A DNA stretch of 11,554 nucleotides, taken from NCBI GenBank assembly GCA_902773415.1, contig CACYEE010000132.1, forward strand, positions 1-11,554. The letters run 5' to 3'. This DNA comes from an uncultured Actinomyces sp. Lineage in GTDB: Bacteria > Actinomycetota > Actinomycetes > Actinomycetales > Actinomycetaceae. Shown one piece after another: positions 1-5,218 of this stretch (position 1 is its first letter; every line of letters starts with the position of its first letter). Below the pieces are notes generated by a model that ran no database searches, was not told the DNA's origin, and saw only the letters and a list, made by a program, of their open reading frames with translations. The position numbers were made by a program, and so were the translations under genes.

Positions 1-90
1 CCGAACCAGCCGAACCAGGGCAAGCCTGCGCAGGAACAGTCCGGCGAAGGCAAGCCGGGTCAGGACCAGCAGGACAACCCGAACAAGTAA
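1..90 (+). CDS. C-terminal end of an unidentified protein with a Gln/Pro/Asn-rich tail (5' truncated)
   Basis: Frame 1 is open from the first base to a TAA stop at 88-90, giving 29 residues that end QQDNPNK. The tail is low-complexity, made of Pro, Asn, Gln, Gly, Lys and Glu, and begins with a doubled PNQ motif. No domain is visible. Such hydrophilic tails are common at the C-termini of actinobacterial secreted or membrane-anchored proteins, for example bifunctional penicillin-binding proteins, but nothing here identifies the parent protein. Coding status is supported by the intrinsic-terminator-like hairpin that starts 7 nt after the stop. The gene converges on the hydrolase gene on the other strand. 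Confidence 0.7.
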   Translation, partial: PNQPNQGKPAQEQSGEGKPGQDQQDNPNK

Positions 91-96
91 CCGCCG

Positions 97-129
97 GGCG
101 AGAATAGGGGGCAGTCCCCAATTCTCGCC
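97..129 (+). terminator. Intrinsic terminator hairpin after the partial plus-strand gene
   Basis: A 9-bp perfect stem (GGCGAGAAT at 97-105 with ATTCTCGCC at 121-129) is extended, after one A/A mismatch, by GGGG at 107-110 pairing with CCCC at 116-119 around a short loop. A pyrimidine-rich stretch with T runs follows at 130-149. It lies 7 nt past the TAA stop at 88-90. The stem is nearly symmetrical, but a T tract is visible only on the plus side. Confidence 0.7.
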
Positions 130-157
130 TGGTCTTGTTCCCTTTTCTCACTCGGGT

Positions 158-206
158 CTCTGGCCTGCGCAAGCGGGGCTGCCCCAGCCGTTTGTGCAGG
201 CCAGAG
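158..206. repeat. Long imperfect hairpin (REP-like palindrome)
   Basis: CTCTGGCCTGC at 158-168 is perfectly complementary to GCAGGCCAGAG at 196-206. The stem continues inward for about eight more pairs (169-176 with 188-195) if G-U pairs are allowed, closing on a GC-rich loop. The total is roughly 19 bp of pairing. There is no T tract, so it is not a simple terminator. Its function is unknown. Confidence 0.65.
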
Positions 207-221
207 GATTGGGGGCGAAAA

Positions 222-251
222 GGGGACAGACTGGTGTCGCATTGGGGACAG
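222..251 (+). repeat. Direct repeat GGGGACAG, two copies 22 bp apart
   Basis: Identical octamers lie at 222-229 and 244-251. The 22-bp period is close to two helical turns, so a protein binding both copies would meet them on the same face of DNA. The same GGGGAC core recurs, in either orientation, at 114-119, 464-469 and in the array at 1391-1493. Confidence 0.5.
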
Positions 252-300
252 CGATAAGCGGAAGGGCTGCGCGGGCTTGCCTGTGCCAGACCGGAGCAAG

Positions 301-343
301 GGAAGCCGTGGTCGGCAGGCTGCGCCTGCCTGCGCCAGCTTCC
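301..343. repeat. Nested hairpin (REP-like palindrome)
   Basis: A perfect 7-bp inner stem (GGCAGGC at 314-320, GCCTGCC at 324-330) closes on a 3-nt TGC loop. A perfect 6-bp outer stem flanks it (GGAAGC at 301-306, GCTTCC at 338-343), with an internal loop between that can partly pair (TGG with CCA). CAAG at 297-300 and TTGG at 344-347 may extend it. It has the form of a bacterial REP or BIME unit. Its function is unknown. Confidence 0.6.
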
Positions 344-516
344 TTGGCTTCGGGCATGACTGCGGGCATTCGTGCCTTTCGGCCTGCGTCGCTGCAAGAG
401 GGAGGGACGCGAGCAGACACGGTCCTTTTGGGGCATCCCACGGTGGCCGCGCCCTAAGTGACAGTCCCCGGCCAGATTCGATCACCTGTGAGGGACGCCC
501 CTTTGTTTCGCCAATG

Positions 517-1329
517 CTACCTGCGGGCCGAATACCAGAAATCCGCGAGCAGATGCGAGAGCGGTTCGGGCTGCTCGTACGGAGAAAAATGGCCGGCGTG
601 AACGATTTCGACGATACGGGCGTCCTTTGCCCGCCCGCGCAGCTCCTCAAGCATCTCGCGCGAACAGGTCGGGTCGTCCGCGCCGCGAATGAGAAGAACC
701 GGGCCGTCGACCTTCGCAACGGCATCGCGATGGTCCTTGCGCGCAAGCTGCGCACGCTGAAGCCACGCAAGCCCCGCATCCGGGACTTCCCGGAACAGCG
801 CATCGAGCTCCGCTCGCGTCTCGTCTGACGCCGACGGCGAGACGATCGTCGTCGTCCAGTCCTTGACGGTATCGTAGGCGCGGCCGGCCTCGCACATCTC
901 GATCATGCGGCGGCGCGAGGCATGCCCCGACGGAGCGTCCGCGCCGATGTTCGAGTCGATGACCGCAAGGCCGAGGACCCGCTCGGGATGGTAGTCCGTG
1001 AAGGCGGCAGCCACGCCCCCTCCCATCGAATTGCCGCCGATGACGACCCGTTCGATTCCAAGCGAATCGAGCGTCGCTTCCAACGCATCGACGTAGACGG
1101 CAACGGAGGCGCTCGCCTCCTCGCCGAATTCGGGATGCGGATAGTCCTGGGCGAGTTCGTGCCCCGAGGGCGAAGACCCGAAGCCCGGCGCATCGACGGT
1201 CAGAACATCGACGTCGGGCATGAGTTCGCGCATCCTGTCCCACATCGAGCCGTCGAGGGGCATCGCGTGAAGCAGCAGCAGGGGCGTGTCGGTTACGGGG
1301 CCGGTACGGCGCCAAGCAAGAGTTCCCAT
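517..1329 (-). CDS. Alpha/beta-fold hydrolase, substrate unknown
   Basis: This 270-residue protein has the full alpha/beta-hydrolase signature: HAMPLDGSMW near residues 21-30 (oxyanion-hole region), the nucleophile elbow GGNSMGG with Ser101, the acid in GADDP (probably Asp219), and HAGH with catalytic His247. The length is typical of the esterase, lactonase and C-C hydrolase group. There is no signal peptide, so it should be cytoplasmic. Residues about 120-190 form the cap region that sets specificity and show nothing diagnostic. The ATG at 1329 has only a weak AGG just upstream but lies 6 nt after a TAAGAT box, which suggests leaderless translation. The gene follows the ATP synthase/nucS cluster on the same strand, separated by the palindromic repeat array, and is probably a separate transcription unit. 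It cannot be assigned to a pathway from context. Confidence 0.9.
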   Translation of the reverse strand: MGTLAWRRTGPVTDTPLLLLHAMPLDGSMWDRMRELMPDVDVLTVDAPGFGSSPSGHELAQDYPHPEFGEEASASVAVYVDALEATLDSLGIERVVIGGNSMGGGVAAAFTDYHPERVLGLAVIDSNIGADAPSGHASRRRMIEMCEAGRAYDTVKDWTTTIVSPSASDETRAELDALFREVPDAGLAWLQRAQLARKDHRDAVAKVDGPVLLIRGADDPTCSREMLEELRGRAKDARIVEIVHAGHFSPYEQPEPLSHLLADFWYSARR

Positions 1330-1335
1330 GCGCCT

Positions 1336-1341
1336 ATCTTA
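1336..1341 (-). promoter_or_regulatory. Possible -10 box giving a leaderless hydrolase mRNA
   Basis: Read on the minus strand, TAAGAT matches the actinobacterial TANNNT -10 pattern and lies 6 nt before the hydrolase ATG. Transcription would then start at or within a base of the start codon. No good -35 hexamer is visible. The assignment is inferred from position and pattern only. Confidence 0.4.
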
Positions 1342-1390
1342 CCTGCCGGAGCCGCGGCATCGCGAAGGCACGTGCACGCCCGGCACTTGG

Positions 1391-1493
1391 CCTCCCGTTT
1401 GGGGACGGGCCCCAAACGGGAGGATTCTCCAAATCGGGGCCCGTCCCCAAACGGGAGGATTCTCCGAATTAGGGCCCGTCCCCAAACGGGAGG
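1391..1493. repeat. Tandem palindromic repeat array, 35-bp period
   Basis: The 20-bp motif GCCCGTCCCCAAACGGGAGG occurs at 1439-1458 and 1474-1493, exactly 35 bp apart. It occurs inverted at 1391-1410, and its last 14 bases recur at 1410-1423, one period earlier. The inverted and partial copies form a perfect 14-bp inverted repeat (1391-1404 with 1410-1423, spacer ACGGG). The units are joined by AGGATTCTCC plus a short A/T-containing linker, and GGAG/CTCC can form small hairpins across the linker. The array abuts the stop codon of the zinc-ribbon gene and ends 61 bp before the hydrolase start. No T tract follows. It could act as a 3'-end or mRNA-stabilising structure, or as a REP/BIME-type element. 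Confidence 0.85.
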
Positions 1494-1778
1494 TCAGGCG
1501 CGACCGCGATGGCGCCAACACGACGTATGCCAATGCCGCCTCGCGTCGACCCCGAACCGCGCACCGAGAATCGTATCCTCCGTCCAGACCACCTCGTGGG
1601 ACTCCCCCACCGCAATCGTCGAATTGCAGCCCGGACACACATACTGCTTCGTGCCCGAACGGATATGGCGCACCTTGTATTCGGTGCCGTCACGGCCCGT
1701 CTCGTAGCGCACGCCGCCCATCAGCGCCCTCGTGTCGAGCGGTCGGACCTGGCGCGAATACTTCTTCGACCTGCGCAT
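1494..1778 (-). CDS. Small zinc-ribbon protein found beside nucS in actinobacteria
   Basis: This is a 94-residue basic protein. A metal-binding pattern is evident: CPGC (Cys48, Cys51) and HWHTSC (His82, His84, Cys87), with a conserved-looking region between. It resembles a short actinobacterial family often annotated, without clear basis, as 'ATP/GTP-binding protein'. No nucleotide-binding motif is visible here; a zinc ribbon is the better description. The N-terminus is rich in Arg and Lys, which would fit binding to nucleic acid or to an acidic partner, but this is inference. The ATG overlaps the nucS TGA by one base (TGATG), so translation is probably coupled to nucS. The stop lies directly at the edge of the palindromic array, making this the last gene of the cluster. 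Confidence 0.85.
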   Translation of the reverse strand: MRRSKKYSRQVRPLDTRALMGGVRYETGRDGTEYKVRHIRSGTKQYVCPGCNSTIAVGESHEVVWTEDTILGARFGVDARRHWHTSCWRHRGRA

Positions 1779-2473
1779 CAGAAAAGCCTGTCCTCCGGGC
1801 GGTCGATGCCGCGCATCTCGTCATAGTCCAGCACAAGGCACTCGATGCCGCGATCTTCGGCGAGAGTGCGCGCCTGCGGCCTGATCTCCTGGGCGGCAAA
1901 GACCCCTCGCAGCGGCCGAAGCTGCGGATTGCGCCCGAGAAGGTCAAGATAACGCGTGAGCTGCTCCACACCGTCGATTTCCCCGCGCCGCTTGATCTCG
2001 ACCGCGACATGGCCTCCGTCCCCGTCAAGCACCATGAGATCCACAGGCCCGATGGCCGTCGGATACTCCCGTCGCACAAGCCGGCATCCGTCGCCGATAC
2101 GCTCCACCTGCTCGGCAAGAAGCTTCTGAAGATGCGCCTCCACGCCGTCCTTGACAAGCCCCGGCTCCTCGCCAAGCTCATGCTCGTAGTCGGCAAGCAC
2201 GTCGAATACGCGAATCACCAGCTTGTCGTCGCTCTTCGCGCTCTCGACCGTCCACACCTCGCGAGCCTCCGCATCCAGATCGTCGTCGCCCGGCCCGGCC
2301 ACCGCGAACCGGCACGGCGGCGTCATCCAGTTCAAAGGCTTGTAGGAGCCTCCGTCGGAATGCACAAGAACCGAACCGTCCGCCTTGATCATGATCAGGC
2401 GAAGCGACCTCTCAAGGTAGGCGTCAAGCCTTCCCGAATATTCGACGGAACACTCGGCAAAAACCGTACGCAT
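1778..2473 (-). CDS. nucS: Mismatch-specific endonuclease NucS/EndoMS
   Basis: NucS cuts mismatched DNA in the non-canonical, MutS/MutL-independent mismatch repair of most actinobacteria and some archaea. The product is 231 residues, the normal size. The N-terminal domain has the family sequence IKADGSVLVHSD (29-40) followed by KPLNWMTPPC (45-54). The C-terminal RecB-like nuclease domain shows GPVDLMVLDGDGGHVAVEIK (142-161), with metal and catalytic residues Asp145, Glu159 and Lys161 and the downstream Gln171. The C-terminus ends RPEDRLF, resembling the family's sliding-clamp-binding tail ending in Leu-Phe. The frame is open upstream, but the ATG at 2473 is chosen because it begins the conserved family start MRTVFAECSV and has a strong GGAGG 5 nt before it. 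It lies 83 bp after atpC and overlaps the zinc-ribbon gene. Confidence 0.96.
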   Translation of the reverse strand: MRTVFAECSVEYSGRLDAYLERSLRLIMIKADGSVLVHSDGGSYKPLNWMTPPCRFAVAGPGDDDLDAEAREVWTVESAKSDDKLVIRVFDVLADYEHELGEEPGLVKDGVEAHLQKLLAEQVERIGDGCRLVRREYPTAIGPVDLMVLDGDGGHVAVEIKRRGEIDGVEQLTRYLDLLGRNPQLRPLRGVFAAQEIRPQARTLAEDRGIECLVLDYDEMRGIDRPEDRLF

Positions 2474-2496
2474 GCAACCCTCCTCACGCAGGCATC

Positions 2497-2525
2497 GGGC
2501 GTGCAAGGCCGCAGCCCGCACGCCC
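2497..2525 (-). other. Intercistronic hairpin between atpC and nucS
   Basis: An 8-bp perfect stem (GGGCGTGC at 2497-2504, GCACGCCC at 2518-2525) encloses a 13-nt loop that can form an inner GGC/GCC pair. It occupies the middle of the 83-bp gap. No T run follows on the minus strand, so an intrinsic terminator is unlikely. It could be a processing, stability or attenuation element lowering nucS expression relative to the ATP synthase. Confidence 0.6.
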
Positions 2526-2556
2526 AACCCTGGCGGCAATGCATCGCCCCGAAACC

Positions 2557-2796
2557 CTAGAGCTCGGAGACGACATAGACGTTGTCCTGATCGACAGTGA
2601 CGAAGCCGTCGCTGACGCCGATCTTCTTCGTCGTGCCGTCGGACATGCCGATACGCACCGTTCCGGCCTGCAAAAGAGCCATGAGCGGCGTATGCCCGGG
2701 ACGTATCCCGATTTCGCCTTCCTTCGACGGAAAGACCACGGAGTCCGATTCGCCGTTCCACACCGGCCCGGAACGGGCCACAACAGTAACCTTCAT
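2557..2796 (-). CDS. atpC: F1 ATP synthase subunit epsilon, short form
   Basis: This 79-residue protein matches the N-terminal beta-sandwich of the epsilon subunit: a first strand KVTVVARSGPVWNGE, the GEIGIRPGHTPLMALLQAG signature in the middle (about residues 27-45), and later strands ending VTVDQDNVYVVSEL. Epsilon sits on the central stalk with gamma and the c-ring. Canonical epsilon is about 120-140 residues and carries two C-terminal helices that can inhibit ATP hydrolysis; here the protein stops at the end of the sandwich with a clean TAG. The ATG at 2796 overlaps the atpD TGA as TGATG, the same arrangement as two other junctions. An adjacent in-frame GTG at 2799 would add one residue. 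No strong ribosome-binding site is visible, so coupling to atpD is likely. Confidence 0.93.
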   Translation of the reverse strand: MKVTVVARSGPVWNGESDSVVFPSKEGEIGIRPGHTPLMALLQAGTVRIGMSDGTTKKIGVSDGFVTVDQDNVYVVSEL

Positions 2797-4256
2797 CACA
2801 GCCCGGCCTGAATCTTCGCGTTGGCGCGTTCAAGATCCTCGATGCCGCCGATATTGAAGAAGGCCTGCTCCGGGATATGGTCGTACCTGCCTTCGCAAAT
2901 GCCCTTGAAAGCCTCGACCGTCTCGGACACCGGAACCGTGGACCCTTCCACGCCCGTGAACTTCACGGCCGTGTAGGTGTTCTGCGACAGGTACTGCTGG
3001 ATGCGGCGTGCGCGATGGACGGTCACCTTGTCCTCCTCGGACAGCTCGTCCACGCCAAGAATCGAAATGATGTCCTGGAGCTCCTTGTTCTTCTGGAGAA
3101 TCGCCTTCACCCAGATGGCCGTATCGTAATGCTCGCGTCCCACAACCTGCGGATCGAGGATGCGCGAAGTCGAGGCGAGCGGATCGATGGCCGGGTAGAG
3201 GCCGCGCGCGGCAATCTCCCGCGAAAGCTCCGTCGTGGCGTCCAGATGGGCGAAGGTCGTGGCCGGGGCCGGATCGGTGTAGTCGTCGGCAGGCACGTAG
3301 ATGGCCTGCATCGACGTGATCGAATGGCCTCGGGTCGACGTGATCCGCTCCTGGAGAACGCCCATTTCGTCGGCAAGCGTCGGCTGGTAGCCCACCGCCG
3401 ACGGCATTCGGCCCAGCAGCGTCGACACCTCGGAACCGGCCTGGGTGAAACGGAAGATGTTGTCGATGAACAGAAGCACGTCCTGGTTCTGCACGTCGCG
3501 GAAGTACTCCGCCATCGTCAAGCCCGACAGCGCGATGCGCAGACGCACGCCCGGCGGCTCGTCCATCTGGCCGAACACGAGGGCCGTCTTGTCGAGAACG
3601 CCCGCTTCGGCCATCTCGTTGATGAGATCGTTGCCTTCGCGGGTGCGCTCGCCCACGCCGGCGAACACGGAAACGCCGTCGTGGTCCTGGGCCACTCGCT
3701 GGATCATTTCCTGGATGAGAACCGTCTTGCCGACGCCGGCACCGCCGAACAGGCCGATCTTGCCGCCCTGAACGTAAGGGGTGAGAAGGTCGATGGACTT
3801 GATGCCCGTCTCGAACATCTTCGTCTCGGATTCCAGCTGGTCGAAGCTCGGAGCCGGCCGGTGAATCGGCCAGCGTTCGGTCACTTCGAGCGTCTCGCCT
3901 TCGGCAAGGTTCAGGCATTCGCCGATGACGTTGAAGACCCGGCCCTTGGTGACGTCGCCGACAGGCACCGAAATCGGGGCGCCCGTGTTCTTCACGACGG
4001 CCCCTCGCACAAGGCCGTCGGTCGGCTTCAAGGCGATCGTGCGCACGACGTTGTCCCCCAGATGCTGGGCGACCTCGAGGGTCATGGACATCCTCTTCGC
4101 GCCTTCGCCCTGAGCCGAAAGATCGACCTCGGTCACGAGCGCGTAGTTGAGCTCGGGAAGGTGCCCGTCGGGGAACTCGACGTCGACGATGGCGCCGAGA
4201 ACCTGAACGACGCGGCCCTCGTTGAGAGTGGTCTCGGTATCAACTGCAATAGTCAT
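2796..4256 (-). CDS. atpD: F1 ATP synthase subunit beta
   Basis: This is the catalytic subunit of F1, 486 residues and full length. Visible motifs are the Walker A loop GGAGVGKT (171-178), the catalytic glutamate in GERTREGND (Glu203), the Walker B strand LLFIDNIFRF with Asp265, ALSGLTMAEYFRD (242-254), and the DELSEED segment (403-409) that contacts gamma and epsilon during rotation. The ATG at 4256 has an AAGGAAG ribosome-binding site 7 nt upstream and lies 27 bp after the atpG stop. The stop overlaps atpC by one base (or four if atpC uses GTG). There is no frameshift and no missing key residue. Confidence 0.99.
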   Translation of the reverse strand: MTIAVDTETTLNEGRVVQVLGAIVDVEFPDGHLPELNYALVTEVDLSAQGEGAKRMSMTLEVAQHLGDNVVRTIALKPTDGLVRGAVVKNTGAPISVPVGDVTKGRVFNVIGECLNLAEGETLEVTERWPIHRPAPSFDQLESETKMFETGIKSIDLLTPYVQGGKIGLFGGAGVGKTVLIQEMIQRVAQDHDGVSVFAGVGERTREGNDLINEMAEAGVLDKTALVFGQMDEPPGVRLRIALSGLTMAEYFRDVQNQDVLLFIDNIFRFTQAGSEVSTLLGRMPSAVGYQPTLADEMGVLQERITSTRGHSITSMQAIYVPADDYTDPAPATTFAHLDATTELSREIAARGLYPAIDPLASTSRILDPQVVGREHYDTAIWVKAILQKNKELQDIISILGVDELSEEDKVTVHRARRIQQYLSQNTYTAVKFTGVEGSTVPVSETVEAFKGICEGRYDHIPEQAFFNIGGIEDLERANAKIQAGL

Positions 4257-4283
4257 GTTGTTTCTTCCTTCGGGCCGATGCCC

Positions 4284-5216
4284 CTAGTTTGAAAGCGCGT
4301 CCGCGCCCGAAACGATTTCGGTGATTTCCGTCGTGATCTCCGCCTGGCGAGCGTTGTTCGCCTTGCGGGTGTACTCCTCGATGAGGCTGTTCGCGTTGTC
4401 CACCGCCGAGTGCATGGCCTGCTGGCGCGAAGCCAGCTCGGACGCGGCCGCCATGAGGAGAATCGCCCAGATCCGCTGGCGCATGTACAGCGGCAGCAGG
4501 TGCGCAAACACTTCGTCGGCGTTCGGCTCGAAATCGTAGAGCGGGCGAATCACCGGATTCTCGGGGTCCTTGATGGGAGCCGTGAAGGCACGACGGGAAG
4601 TGTCGACCGGCTCTTCGACGATTTCGATGGGAAGCATGAAGCGAGTCTGGACCACCTGCCGTACCATCGACTCGAAACGGGTGTAGATGAGGATCAGCTC
4701 GTCCACTCCGCCCTCTTCGGGGGCCGCCATGAAGTCCGCCATGAGAGTGTCGGCGATGTCGACGGCACGCTCGTAGGAAGGCTTGTCGGAATTGCCGGTC
4801 CAGGCCCTCCTCACGTTGACCCCGCGGAAACGGAAGTAGGACTCCCCCCGACGGCCCGACATGTAGAGAACCGGTTCCTTGCCATCCTCGCGAATGCCCG
4901 CAACCACCTTCTCCACTTCGCGCAAGACGTTGGTCGAATAGGCTCCGGCCATCCCGCGGTCGGAGGTCACGGCGAGAATCGCGACGCGGTTCGTGTCCAC
5001 GCGTTTCTTGAGAAGCGGCTGGTCGGTCAGGTCGCAATGGGCGGCGACGGCACCGATCGCGTCGATCAGCGTTTCCGTGTACGGATCGGCGTCCAGGGCG
5101 GCGTCCCGCGCCTTCGTGATGCGGGAAGCCGCGATAAGCTCCATCGCGCGGAAGACCTTTTCGAGCGTCGTCGTCGCCCTGATCTTCTGCTTGTAGACTC
5201 TCTGTGCTCCAGCCAC
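4284..5216 (-). CDS. atpG: F1 ATP synthase subunit gamma
   Basis: This is the central rotating shaft of F1. With the GTG start at 5216 the protein is 310 residues and begins MAGAQRVYKQKIRATTTLEK, the usual gamma N-terminal helix, followed by AMELIAASRITKAR. SDRGMAGAYSTNV (85-97) matches the conserved SDRGLCGxxN region, and the C-terminal helix contains ASRQQAMHSAVDNANSLIEE (262-281). The frame stays open upstream inside atpA, but those residues do not fit the family. GAGG lies 6 nt before the GTG, and only 2 nt separate the atpA stop from it, so the genes are translationally coupled. The length exceeds the roughly 287 residues of E. coli gamma, as usual for actinobacteria. Confidence 0.98.
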   Translation of the reverse strand: MAGAQRVYKQKIRATTTLEKVFRAMELIAASRITKARDAALDADPYTETLIDAIGAVAAHCDLTDQPLLKKRVDTNRVAILAVTSDRGMAGAYSTNVLREVEKVVAGIREDGKEPVLYMSGRRGESYFRFRGVNVRRAWTGNSDKPSYERAVDIADTLMADFMAAPEEGGVDELILIYTRFESMVRQVVQTRFMLPIEIVEEPVDTSRRAFTAPIKDPENPVIRPLYDFEPNADEVFAHLLPLYMRQRIWAILLMAAASELASRQQAMHSAVDNANSLIEEYTRKANNARQAEITTEITEIVSGADALSN

Positions 5217-5218
5217 GC

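Larger units (their letters stand above)
91..516. other. Non-coding region between convergent genes, rich in palindromes
   Basis: These 426 bases separate the TAA of the left gene from the TAG of the hydrolase. Several long open frames cross the region, but none has a convincing start with a ribosome-binding site or a recognisable product, and they overlap each other on both strands. The region holds the terminator at 97-129, long hairpins at 158-206 and 301-343, a GGCA/TGCC hairpin with a TTCG loop at 365-376, a GGGGACAG pair at 222-251, and a weak TGGCCG/CGGCCA inverted repeat at 444-474. It resembles a cluster of REP-like elements. No clear terminator for the hydrolase is seen at its left edge. 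Confidence 0.6.

Noticed and set aside
91..516. A degenerate IS200/Y1 (REP-associated) transposase
   Set aside because: No frame shows an HUH motif or other transposase signature; only the palindromes suggest a link.
60..828. Long open frames on both strands across the left non-coding region and the hydrolase C-terminus
   Set aside because: They overlap palindromes and the well-supported hydrolase, have Arg/Pro/Ser/Ala-rich compositions typical of high-GC shadow frames, and show no motif or ribosome-binding site.
1391..1493. A short CRISPR array
   Set aside because: The repeated units are palindromic and nearly contiguous, the linkers are almost identical and only about 15 bp long, and there is no cas gene.
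2474..2556. A frameshifted remnant of the missing epsilon C-terminal domain
   Set aside because: The gap is only 83 bp, contains a perfect hairpin and the nucS ribosome-binding site, and no frame gives an amphipathic helix pair.
2474..2833. An N-terminal extension of NucS
   Set aside because: It overlaps atpC in another frame and precedes the conserved family start, which has a strong GGAGG site.
2877..4292. 471-codon plus-strand open frame opposite atpD, and a similar 397-codon one opposite atpA (5204-6397)
   Set aside because: They mirror strongly conserved ATP synthase genes; the His/Arg/Gly-rich translations resemble no protein and reflect GC-rich codon use.
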